Shown here: piece by piece, positions 6,927-14,402 of the stretch
Layout: each line of letters opens with the position of its first letter
Numbering within the stretch: position 1 is the stretch's first letter
From: DATBHM01 sp963772375
GTDB lineage: Bacteria; Actinomycetota; UBA4738; JACQTL01
Reading direction: 5' to 3'
Assembly (NCBI GenBank): GCA_963772375.1
Contig: CAVYXG010000001.1
Location: forward strand, 930,001-994,000
Length of the DNA stretch: 64,000 nt
Notes under the pieces: model-generated
What the model was told of the DNA's origin: nothing
The model's database searches: none
Seen by the model: only the letters and a program-made list of their open reading frames with translations
Position numbers and translations under genes: made by a program

Positions 6927-9779
6927 CTACTCGGCCGCCTCGTCCCGATTCGCGACCTCCGCGAGCCGGTTGGCCAGCACTCGCATGACCGCCAGGGCGA
7001 TGCCGGGGCGCTCCCGGAGCATGCTCTCGAACTCACGGTGGCCGAGCCGAATCGTCCGGACCGGGCCGTCGGCGAGCAGGGATGCGACCCTCGGCGAGTG
7101 CGTGATGAGCGACATCTCACCGACCACATCGCCGGCCGTTCGACGCGCCAACTCGTGTTCGGTGCCGCCCCGGTCCTGGGCGACGCGGATCGTCCCGTCG
7201 ACCACGATGTACAGCTCTTCGCCGAGCTCACCCTCAGACGCGATCACTTCGCCGTCCGCGAACCCCTGTTCGTCCACCAGCTCGGCCACCCGCTCGAGGT
7301 CGACGGGCGAGAGGTCGGCGAAGAGGGAGACGTTTCGAAGGAACAGGATCCGTTCGATGACGGTGAGCGTTGCGACCGACCCTGACACGCGACCTCCTTG
7401 TCGCCTCGCGCGGACGAACTCCGCGCATCGCTTGATGAACTCGTCCTCGTCTTCGAGTGCGAGCGAAAGCCAGTCGCCATGCGTCGACGCAGGGGCGGCC
7501 GGCTCCCACAACGTGAGCAGCGGGCGAAGCAGTGAAGGATCCCCCGTCACGTCGAGGGTTTCGAGGGCCACGGCCGCCTGCGGAGCGGGACCATCCAAGT
7601 TCTCGATCGCGGTCTCCATCTCGGCACGCCGTCGCCCGACCATCGTCGCCGCCCAGAGCCCTGCCCGGGCCGTGCTTCGGCCTCGATCGAGGATTGCCTC
7701 ACGAAGGAGTGCGACTCCGTCATCTTCCTGGGGGATCGCACCGGCCAGGTCGCGATCACGTCCGGCACGCTGAGCAGCCGACCGAACGAAGGACCGGATC
7801 CGATCACCGTCGCCGTTCAGCTCCATGTGGCGAACCGCCTCGATGGCAGCCTCGGCCGTCGCGCGATTCTGGAGCGCCCCCAGGATGCGCTCCAGGGATC
7901 GCGATCCGGACGAGCCGAGAGCTCTCCCGGCAGCCACCCGCACGGCAGGGCTCGGGTCTCGAAGGTCGGCCGTCACGCGATCGAGGACCCGATCCGGCAC
8001 GGTCGCCCCAACGATCTCCAGCGCCGCCGCTCGGACGTCGGGGGCGGGGTCGCCGAGCGCCTCCGACGCCAGCTTCCCCGCCTGATCCCGAGGCGCCAGG
8101 ACGAGCTGCTCGATGGTGGCGCGTCGCACGCCCTCGTCGTCGTGGCCGAGCAGCTCATGGATCCGGGACAGCGCCCGGTCGCCATCGGGGACGGCGAGGT
8201 CCAGTGCGGCAGCAGCTGCCGCCACGGTCGTGTCGGGATCGTCGATCAGCGAACGGACTCGCTGGCGCCCGGCGGGCGACGATGGGTCCAGGGCCTTGAC
8301 TGCGGCCAGCCGTACGAGCGGATCCTCGTCATCGACGCCGTCGGCCACTTCGGGAGGCCGAGCTCCCGGAGGAAGGTCGGCCACCAACTGGAACGCGAGT
8401 CTTCGCTCCCGTACGTCCGGCGATCGCAGCGCCCGCGACAGCATCCGGACGGAATCGGCGTCCGCCGGGAGCTCGATCAACGCCTGCCGAATCGAGGCGG
8501 GCTCGAAGACCTGGGGCCGCCTGGTGCGCAGCGCATCGACGAGCGCCGCGCCATACGAGCGACGGATGCCGACCGACGCAACGATGGTGAGCACGGAGGC
8601 GCCGAGCCCGATGAGGGCAAACTGGCCGACCGTCAGCGCGTTCTGGCCCACGAGCGCGACGACGCCGGCGATCATGGTTCCGATCTGTCCTGGTCCCCCA
8701 TTCAGGAAGGCCCGAGTCTGGTCGCGTTGTCCCTCCGGGACGACGTTGACCATCGCCTCCCACCCGGGCCCCGAAACGCCCTGCAGCCACGTCCCCGTGA
8801 CGAATCTGAGCCCGACCAGGGTCACGAACCCGGACTCGAAGAGCAGGACCCCGAAGGCCGTGGCATAGAGCACCGGCAACACGATCACCATCGCGGCCAT
8901 CCCGGCCCACACGAACAACCGGTTCGCGACCAGCACCGACACGAGGAATGCCGCCGCAGTCGATGCCGCCCAGAAGAGCCCGAAGAACCCGGCCAGCTTG
9001 GCCGGATCCGGGTAGTGGGCGGCGGCGGCTCCCGCGTAGGGGAAGTACAGCGTGTAGAACAGGATCGAGAACAACACGGCGGCGATCGACATCCAGACCA
9101 GCAATCTCGAGCGCCGGACGTAGGTCAACCCCTGCGTCATGCCCCGGACTGCGGATGCACGGGATCGGAAGCGCCGGCGCGGCGCGGCCCGGGCCTGGCC
9201 GAGGACCTGGCGGGTCAGGACGAACGCTCCAAGGAGCCCCCCCGCCCACACGAGCAGGAGATTCTCCGTGCCGATCGCCGAGGCGAGCGGCGGGGTCAGC
9301 AACCCGCCGATGACCGATCCGAGGATCCCGCCGGCGCCGAAGATCGGGAACAGTCGCTTGGCCTGCCGGGTGTCGACGACGGCACCGGCCGTTCCCCACA
9401 GGGAGATGCCACCAACCAGGGTGGCCAGCGCCGCGGTGACCCAGAGCAGGCGGTAGACCCATCCACCGCCGGCGAGGAGCAAGGCCCGCTCCCCCACCAC
9501 CACGGCCGCGAGCACCAGCACGGCCCCGAGGTACGCGCGGCGGTGACCGAGCCTCCCCAGGATCCCGGTGAGGCCGAGCATAGCGATGAGCATCACGCCG
9601 CCCTGCAACAGGTACATGACCGGCAGCGCCTGCGCGCCGACCCGGTCGAAGAACAGCGCGTCGATGCCACTCTCGCCGATGGTGCCGGCCGCCATGAAGA
9701 CGAACATCAAGCTCACGACGAGTGCGACGACCGACCCCTCGCCCTTCTGGACGCGGAAGACCCTGGAGGCGACGCTCAT
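6927..9779 (-). CDS. Carrier-like membrane protein fused to HEAT repeats and a C-terminal cNMP-binding domain
   Basis: The 950-residue protein has three parts. Residues about 1-430 form some 12 membrane helices of an MFS or ATP/ADP-translocase-like carrier. Residues about 440-800 are HEAT-like helical repeats, for example the VRERRLAFQLV and VRLAAVKAL units. Residues about 816-945 form a Crp-type cyclic-nucleotide-binding domain (SLFADLSPVDLERV, then GELGEELYIVVDG and GDVVGEMSLI). This suggests transport or sensing gated by cAMP or cGMP. I start it at the ATG at 9779 (MSVASRVFRVQKGEG). The frame is open much further upstream, but that part is antisense to the cyclase gene and does not look like protein. 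It is divergent from the YHS/cyclase pair across 150 bases, so linked control is plausible. Confidence 0.8.
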   Translation of the reverse strand: MSVASRVFRVQKGEGSVVALVVSLMFVFMAAGTIGESGIDALFFDRVGAQALPVMYLLQGGVMLIAMLGLTGILGRLGHRRAYLGAVLVLAAVVVGERALLLAGGGWVYRLLWVTAALATLVGGISLWGTAGAVVDTRQAKRLFPIFGAGGILGSVIGGLLTPPLASAIGTENLLLVWAGGLLGAFVLTRQVLGQARAAPRRRFRSRASAVRGMTQGLTYVRRSRLLVWMSIAAVLFSILFYTLYFPYAGAAAAHYPDPAKLAGFFGLFWAASTAAAFLVSVLVANRLFVWAGMAAMVIVLPVLYATAFGVLLFESGFVTLVGLRFVTGTWLQGVSGPGWEAMVNVVPEGQRDQTRAFLNGGPGQIGTMIAGVVALVGQNALTVGQFALIGLGASVLTIVASVGIRRSYGAALVDALRTRRPQVFEPASIRQALIELPADADSVRMLSRALRSPDVRERRLAFQLVADLPPGARPPEVADGVDDEDPLVRLAAVKALDPSSPAGRQRVRSLIDDPDTTVAAAAAALDLAVPDGDRALSRIHELLGHDDEGVRRATIEQLVLAPRDQAGKLASEALGDPAPDVRAAALEIVGATVPDRVLDRVTADLRDPSPAVRVAAGRALGSSGSRSLERILGALQNRATAEAAIEAVRHMELNGDGDRIRSFVRSAAQRAGRDRDLAGAIPQEDDGVALLREAILDRGRSTARAGLWAATMVGRRRAEMETAIENLDGPAPQAAVALETLDVTGDPSLLRPLLTLWEPAAPASTHGDWLSLALEDEDEFIKRCAEFVRARRQGGRVSGSVATLTVIERILFLRNVSLFADLSPVDLERVAELVDEQGFADGEVIASEGELGEELYIVVDGTIRVAQDRGGTEHELARRTAGDVVGEMSLITHSPRVASLLADGPVRTIRLGHREFESMLRERPGIALAVMRVLANRLAEVANRDEAAE

Positions 9780-9929
9780 TGCAATCGTTCCCGCTCGGGG
9801 CCGGCCGCACCTGGTCGCGACACGCATGGCGTGCACGCCATTGCCTCGCGGGGAGGGGGGTCCATAGACTCGTGGGATTGCCGGGAGGAAGGTGCTCTTG
9901 GTGCCGTTGGACGAAGGGCTGGAGGAATC

Positions 9930-10079
9930 ATGGCGATGGTGATCGATCCCGTGTGCGGGATGCGAATCGACCCCGACGACGCGGTCGCAGAGGTCGAGCA
10001 CGGAGGCACCACCTACTCCTTCTGCTCCGAGGCCTGCCGCAACGTCTTCGCGGCGGATCCGGATCGGTTCGTCTCGTGA
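9930..10079 (+). CDS. YHS-domain mini-protein
   Basis: This 49-residue protein is a single YHS domain: DPVCGMRID at residues 6-14, TYSFCSEACRNVF at 28-40, then a closing DPDRFV. YHS domains bind metal through the spaced cysteines (Cys9, Cys32, Cys36) and usually occur in copper/heavy-metal ATPases or as free metal-binding modules. Here the domain stands alone. The start is the ATG at 9930 with GGAGG five bases upstream (9921-9925). The cyclase gene begins 13 bases after its stop, so the two are very probably one transcript and the YHS protein may give metal input to that regulator. That link is inference. Confidence 0.85.
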   Translation: MAMVIDPVCGMRIDPDDAVAEVEHGGTTYSFCSEACRNVFAADPDRFVS

Positions 10080-10092
10080 GGCTGCGCCCCGT

Positions 10093-11304
10093 ATGAGCCG
10101 CGACGAGCTGACCGAGGATGAGCTCGCCGAACGGGCCGGAACCACCGTCGAGCGCATCCGGCAGCTGGTCGAGCTCGGACTCATCGAGCCCCGCGAGGGG
10201 ACGTTTCCCCGGCGCGACGTCATGCGCGTACGCGTCGTCGAGGGGTTGAAGGACAAGGGGATGGACGCGGACGCCCTGGCATCGGCGGTGGCGTCCGGGA
10301 ACCTGACGCTCGGGTACCTCGAGAGCGCCGGACGTCGGTTTCCCGTCATCGACCGGACGTTCCAGCAGTTCGCCGAGCAGATCGGGGTGGCCCTCGAGAC
10401 CATCCAGGCGGTGTTCGTCGCGTTCGGTTTGCCGCGGCCCCACGGGGATGAGCTCGTGCGGGAGGAAGACGCCCAGATGATCCGTGCGCTTCCCGTGATG
10501 TTCGGGGGAGGGATCGGTGAGGGCGACCTCCTGCGGGCGGTACGTGTGTGGGGCGACAGCGCCCGGCGGGTCGCGCAGTTCCAAACGCACTTCTTCCACC
10601 ACACGATCGAGGAGCCGTTCCGGCGGCAGGGCATGCGGGACAACGAGGCATACGAGGCCGCGGCCACGGTGGCCTTGCGAATGGGCCACTCGTCCGAGCA
10701 GATGATGAGCTGGCTGGTCCGACGCCACAGCGAGGCATTCCTTGCCGAGCACCAGTTCCTGCATGTGGAGACCGCGCTCGAGGAGGCGGGCATCCGCCAG
10801 CGGGCGCCTCGCGGGAGCGAGGCGGCGGCGTTCGCGGACCTTTCCGGCTACACGAAGCTGACCGAGGAGGCGGGGGATGACGTCGCCGCCCAAGTCTCCC
10901 TCACCCTCGCGGAGCTGGTCAGCGAGGTCGCCGATCAACATCGGGGCGAGGTGGTGAAGATGCTCGGCGACGGGGTGCACTTCCACTTCCGCGATCCAGG
11001 GGACGCGGTTCGCGCCTCGCTCGAGATCGTGGACACCGTCGCGCCGAGGGGGCTGCCGCCCGCCCACGTCGGGGTGAACGCCGGGCCGATGATCTACGAC
11101 GGCGGCGACTACTTCGGCCGGACGGTCAACATCGCGGCCCGCATCGCCGCACAGGCCTCCGCCAATCAGGTCTTCGTCGGCGAGGACCTCGTTCGCAACG
11201 TCGAGCCCCGGGGGTACCGGGTGCAGGAGGTTGGCCGGTTCGAGTTGAAGGGCATCGCCCGGCCGGTCACCCTGTTCGAGGCCGTCCCCGATCGCCTCGG
11301 CTAG
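10093..11304 (+). CDS. Class III adenylate/guanylate cyclase with N-terminal MerR-like helix-turn-helix
   Basis: The 403-residue protein begins with a MerR-like helix-turn-helix (about residues 5-60: LAERAGTTVERIRQLVELG, then a PREG wing). A helical middle region follows (60-245). The C-terminal class III nucleotide cyclase domain (about 248-403) contains FADLSGYTKLTEE with the metal-binding Asp, MLGDGVHFHF with the second Asp, and the catalytic-loop GRTVNIAARIAA Asn/Arg pair. It would make cAMP or cGMP, perhaps under control of, or controlling, DNA binding. It follows the YHS gene by 13 bases. The opposite, divergent gene encodes a cNMP-binding carrier, which makes the two a plausible producer-effector pair. 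Confidence 0.88.
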   Translation: MSRDELTEDELAERAGTTVERIRQLVELGLIEPREGTFPRRDVMRVRVVEGLKDKGMDADALASAVASGNLTLGYLESAGRRFPVIDRTFQQFAEQIGVALETIQAVFVAFGLPRPHGDELVREEDAQMIRALPVMFGGGIGEGDLLRAVRVWGDSARRVAQFQTHFFHHTIEEPFRRQGMRDNEAYEAAATVALRMGHSSEQMMSWLVRRHSEAFLAEHQFLHVETALEEAGIRQRAPRGSEAAAFADLSGYTKLTEEAGDDVAAQVSLTLAELVSEVADQHRGEVVKMLGDGVHFHFRDPGDAVRASLEIVDTVAPRGLPPAHVGVNAGPMIYDGGDYFGRTVNIAARIAAQASANQVFVGEDLVRNVEPRGYRVQEVGRFELKGIARPVTLFEAVPDRLG

Positions 11305-11395
11305 CGCGGCGAGTCCGGCCTCGGAGGCGGGGGCCGGCGATCGCGGCTGATCCCGCCCCTTCCGCGGATCCTCCGCCATCGCCATCCAGCCACCG

Positions 11396-12514
11396 CTACG
11401 TGCGCTCAGAGGCCGGCCGGATGACCGGTCCAGCGCTGTTCCCCAGTCCCGATGCGATGCGGCCCGCGATGAAGGCCGCGTCGTCGTCGACGAACCCGAT
11501 GAGCGCCGAGCCGCGCGTGTGCTGCCAGGTGAGCCCGATGAAGAACACGCCGGGAACGTCGGTCACCCCGTGCCGATGGATGATTCCGCCCCGCTCGTCC
11601 TTGATCGACGGGATGTCGATCCACGTGTAGTCGGGACGGTATCCGGTCGCCCAGACGACGGCGTCCACGTCCTGCTCGCTGCCGTCCGCGAAGACGGCGC
11701 GCCGCCCCTCGGCGCTCGTCAGTCGCGTCCGAAGGGTCACGCCGGACCGGCGAAGCCTCTTCGAACTCGATCCGATGAGCACGTCACGGGTGGACAGTTT
11801 CCGACCCAGGCGTGAGTCGGTGCTGATCCTCATGAACCCGATCCCGGACAACCACCAGAAGAGGTCCCTGCCGACCACACGCTGCGGCAGCGACGGAACT
11901 CGCTTGCCCACCGCGAGATCCACCTTCCTGGTCGCGGCGAGCTCCTCGGCGATCTGGAAGCCGGAGTTGCCGCCTCCCACCACGAGCACGTGGCCACCCT
12001 CGGGCAGTTGCGCCGGGTTTCGATAGCCGGCGCTGTGGATCTGGAAGACCGACGCATCGAGGCCGCGAGCGATCGAAGGAATCAAGGGGACCTGGAATGG
12101 TCCCGTGGCGACGACGACCTGGGTCGCCGTGAGCTCCTCGTCCGCCGTCGCGACGACGTAGAGGCCCCCTCGCCGGTGGAGCGACGTGACCTTGGCGCCC
12201 TGCCTCACGGGGAGGTCGAAGGCCGCGACGTAGGCGTGCAGGTACGAGGCGACGTCGTCCTTCGCCGGGTACGTGTCCTTGGGCGAGGGAAAGGCCATCC
12301 CCGGAAGCCCGCTGTACTGCGCGGGAGTGAACAGGGTGAGCGAGTCCCATCGAGACCGCCACACGTGGCCGATCTCCCGGCCGGCATCCAGGATCACGAA
12401 CCTCAGGCCACGCTTCGCGAGGTGGTAGCCGACGGCAAGGCCCGCCTGGCCGCCACCGATGACGACGACATCGAACGAAGGCTCTTCGACCCTCGAGGCA
12501 GGCCCACTCGTCAT
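11396..12514 (-). CDS. FAD/NAD(P)-dependent monooxygenase, CzcO/group B flavoprotein type
   Basis: The 372-residue protein is a two-dinucleotide-binding-domain flavoprotein. The FAD-binding GGGQAGLAVG lies near residues 20-29. The NADPH-binding VVGGGNSGFQ is near 178-187, and the WATGYRPDY motif is near 288-296. Between them, VFQIHSAGYRNP resembles the flavin monooxygenase fingerprint with its H-S-x-x-Y core. Proteins of this type (often annotated CzcO or 'flavoprotein involved in K+ transport') oxidise small soft nucleophiles or ketones; the substrate here is unknown. The start is ATG at 12514, six bases after the stop of the small Cys/His-rich gene, so the two are cotranscribed. It converges with the cyclase gene across about 90 bases. 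Confidence 0.85.
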   Translation of the reverse strand: MTSGPASRVEEPSFDVVVIGGGQAGLAVGYHLAKRGLRFVILDAGREIGHVWRSRWDSLTLFTPAQYSGLPGMAFPSPKDTYPAKDDVASYLHAYVAAFDLPVRQGAKVTSLHRRGGLYVVATADEELTATQVVVATGPFQVPLIPSIARGLDASVFQIHSAGYRNPAQLPEGGHVLVVGGGNSGFQIAEELAATRKVDLAVGKRVPSLPQRVVGRDLFWWLSGIGFMRISTDSRLGRKLSTRDVLIGSSSKRLRRSGVTLRTRLTSAEGRRAVFADGSEQDVDAVVWATGYRPDYTWIDIPSIKDERGGIIHRHGVTDVPGVFFIGLTWQHTRGSALIGFVDDDAAFIAGRIASGLGNSAGPVIRPASERT

Positions 12515-12520
12515 GTCGAC

Positions 12521-12700
12521 CTACCCGTGGTGGTGCTCGGTCTCGGCCTTGGCGACGTCCACCGTCTTCACCAGATTCGCCACGGCCTGATCGAGGCTGA
12601 CGCCGCTCGCTGCGGCGCTCTTCTCCAGGTCCTCGATCACGAGGTTGTCCGGGTTCCCCATGTCGTCGTGGGGACGCATGCAACCGCAGGTGAGACACAT
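12521..12700 (-). CDS. Small Cys/His-rich putative metal-binding protein
   Basis: I start this 59-residue protein at the ATG at 12700 because AAGGAGG lies seven bases upstream. Longer versions from 12724 or 12736 lack a ribosome site. The N-terminus is MCLTCGCMRPHDDMGNPDNL, with three cysteines in a CxxCxC pattern followed by His-Asp-Asp. A helical acidic middle follows, and the protein ends in EHHHG. The Cys cluster plus terminal His run suggest metal binding. I know similar small uncharacterised actinobacterial proteins but no function. It sits six bases upstream of the flavin monooxygenase and probably serves it or shares its regulation. Confidence 0.8.
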   Translation of the reverse strand: MCLTCGCMRPHDDMGNPDNLVIEDLEKSAAASGVSLDQAVANLVKTVDVAKAETEHHHG

Positions 12701-12837
12701 GTCAACCGCCTCCTTGTGTTCCATGGCACCCATCATCCAGTTGTGTGGGCGTGTTGCTTCCAGGAGTACGCCGTTTCCATCATTAGCAGGTCACCGGGCC
12801 CCGTGGACGCCGGCCTGGCGGACCGACCGCGTACTCG

Positions 12838-13083
12838 TCAGTGGCCATTCTGCGAGAAGTGCTGGTAGTCCTTCGTGCCCGACCACGAGCCGCCCCATTC
12901 CCATCCGGTCGGCAGCGGCGTCGTGGACGGACCGGCGGTCGGAGAGACCGACGTGGGCGGTGCCGTCGGGAGTTCGGCCCGGCACCCGACCAGCAGGGCC
13001 GCCACCGCCAGTGCCGCACAGGCGACGAGGCGGCCGCCCCGGACGGATCTCCCGCTCAGCACGCTGATCAAGCCGCGGAACAT
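12838..13083 (-). CDS. Small predicted lipoprotein
   Basis: This 81-residue protein has a signal peptide (basic start, then LVACAALAVAALLVGC) with a lipobox ending at Cys34. Lipid attachment would leave a mature peptide of about 48 residues that is Pro/Thr/Ser-rich and ends in WEWGGSWSGTKDYQHF. The start is ATG at 13083, with GGGGAGGAG five bases upstream; the frame is open further upstream but that has no ribosome site. It is divergent from the small membrane protein at 13306 across 222 bases. I recognise no family. The Trp/Gly-rich end suggests a short binding or anchoring module facing outward. Confidence 0.7.
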   Translation of the reverse strand: MFRGLISVLSGRSVRGGRLVACAALAVAALLVGCRAELPTAPPTSVSPTAGPSTTPLPTGWEWGGSWSGTKDYQHFSQNGH

Positions 13084-13305
13084 GGGCTCCTCCCCGGAGT
13101 GCGATGTTCGTGCCTGCGTACACGCAGGGGGCAGAGCGGTCAATCCCCACCTCGACGAGAGCCGTCGACCGCCCCGGTGCGACCCATGTCACCGTAGGGA
13201 TGTGCCCGGGATCACACCCGGATCGTGGCTCCCGGCACGGACCCGCAAGCACCCCTGGGCCTAGCCTGCGCGCAGACGTTCGGAACCGATCCGAAGGAGG
13301 ACGAG

Positions 13306-13664
13306 ATGAGCGCAAGGGCAGAGGCACTCCGGCTCCCGGGCAAGGGTTCCGGTCACCGCGCCGAGTGGTACGCGCTGGCGGTCTTCGTGCTCGTCGCGGC
13401 CCTCACGGTGGCGCTCGTGGTACTGACGACCAACCCCCGGCCCAGGCGCCGGCGGTCGTCCACCCCGCGACCCACGCGCAGGTGGTACCGGTCAGCGGCG
13501 ACGGCGTCCGGGTCGGCGGGACGAGCGTGTACCGCTACCACCCGCTTCCCCCGACCAACTTCTCGGCCGCGGCGGCGGACGGGCCGGCGAAGGTCGCGGT
13601 GGGCGGGGGCGGCAAGGTCGCGGTGGGCGGGGGCGGCGCGGAGCGGTTTCACCCGCTCCCGTAG
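13306..13664 (+). CDS. Small single-span membrane protein, probably frameshifted at a C5 run
   Basis: The start is strong, with AAGGAGG five bases before the ATG at 13306. The first 43 residues include one clear membrane helix (YALAVFVLVAALTVALVVL). At 13434-13438 there is a run of five C. Beyond it the initial frame becomes an Arg-rich string running to 13899, antisense to the next gene. The alternative frame gives sensible sequence (VHPATHAQVVPVSGDGVRV, then YRYHPLPPTNF) and stops at 13664. It also contains a tandem duplication, KVAVGGGG twice, and ends in FHPLP. I therefore annotate one gene with a one-base shift, either an error or a real mutation. The family is unknown. The YHPLP and FHPLP motifs look like a repeated surface-exposed tail. 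Confidence 0.5.
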
Positions 13665-13736
13665 GCACGGCGCAGGGGCAGGGGGCGCCCCGAGGGGCCG
13701 GCGAGCGATCGCCGGCCCTTCCGCTGTGCCGACCGG

Positions 13737-14399
13737 TCAGCCGCCGCGGCCGACCACGAGCCAAATCCCGTGGACCGGTTCGTCGCCGGCGTTCCACAGC
13801 CGGTGCGGGAGCGTCGAGTCGAACGCGATCGAGTCGCCCGGACCGAGATCGTGCTCCTCGAACCCCAGGCGCACGTTCAGCCGCCCCGAGATGACGTAGC
13901 CGTACTCCCGGCCGGGATGGCGCATCATCCGCTGGTCCGACGCCGACGACCCGCCCACGTCGTAGATCACGTGGAGGAAGTCGACGTCCTCGTGCTGGTG
14001 GCTGGTCAGACGCTCCCAGCGCACGCCGGAGTCCAGCTCGATGACGTGGCGTTCGGTCGGGTGGACCACCGGCCCGGCGTCGGCGTCGCGGGGCAGGCCG
14101 TCCGGCGAGACGGCGGCGGCCTCCTGCGGCGCGTGCACCTGGAAGATGTGGTCGAGCGACACGCCGAGCTCGGTCACGATCGCGTACAGCGTCGAGACCG
14201 ACGGCTTCGACTGCCCGGCTTCGATCTGCGAGATCAGGCTGGCGGACACGCCCAGCCGTCGGGCCAGCTCGCGCTGGCTGAGCCGGGCTCGTTCGCGTTC
14301 CTCGCGAAGCCGGGACCCGATGTCCCCGAGCTCGCCGGCCGGCGGGCGGACCGGCTCGACCAGCGGGCCGGCTTCTCCCCTGAGATGCGGATTCTCCAT
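13737..14399 (-). CDS. XRE-family transcriptional regulator with C-terminal cupin domain
   Basis: The 220-residue protein has an N-terminal HTH_3 domain (about residues 28-82: LREERERARLSQRELARRLG, ending SLISQIEAGQSKPS) and a C-terminal double-stranded beta-helix cupin (about 150-215). The cupin has the pattern HPGREYGYVISGRL, GDSIAF, LPHRLWN. Regulators of this class sense small carboxylates, amines or amino acids through the cupin. The gene is the last of the leftward catabolic operon, three bases after the permease-amidohydrolase stop. It is therefore the obvious local regulator of the two divergent arms. The operator is unidentified; the 22213-22468 intergenic region is the place to look. 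Confidence 0.9.
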   Translation of the reverse strand: MENPHLRGEAGPLVEPVRPPAGELGDIGSRLREERERARLSQRELARRLGVSASLISQIEAGQSKPSVSTLYAIVTELGVSLDHIFQVHAPQEAAAVSPDGLPRDADAGPVVHPTERHVIELDSGVRWERLTSHQHEDVDFLHVIYDVGGSSASDQRMMRHPGREYGYVISGRLNVRLGFEEHDLGPGDSIAFDSTLPHRLWNAGDEPVHGIWLVVGRGG

Positions 14400-14402
14400 A
14401 GG

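Noticed and set aside
9780..10793. Upstream extension of the carrier-HEAT-cNMP gene
   Set aside because: The frame is open but antisense to the YHS and cyclase genes and reads as Ser/Arg-rich non-protein; homology begins at 9779.
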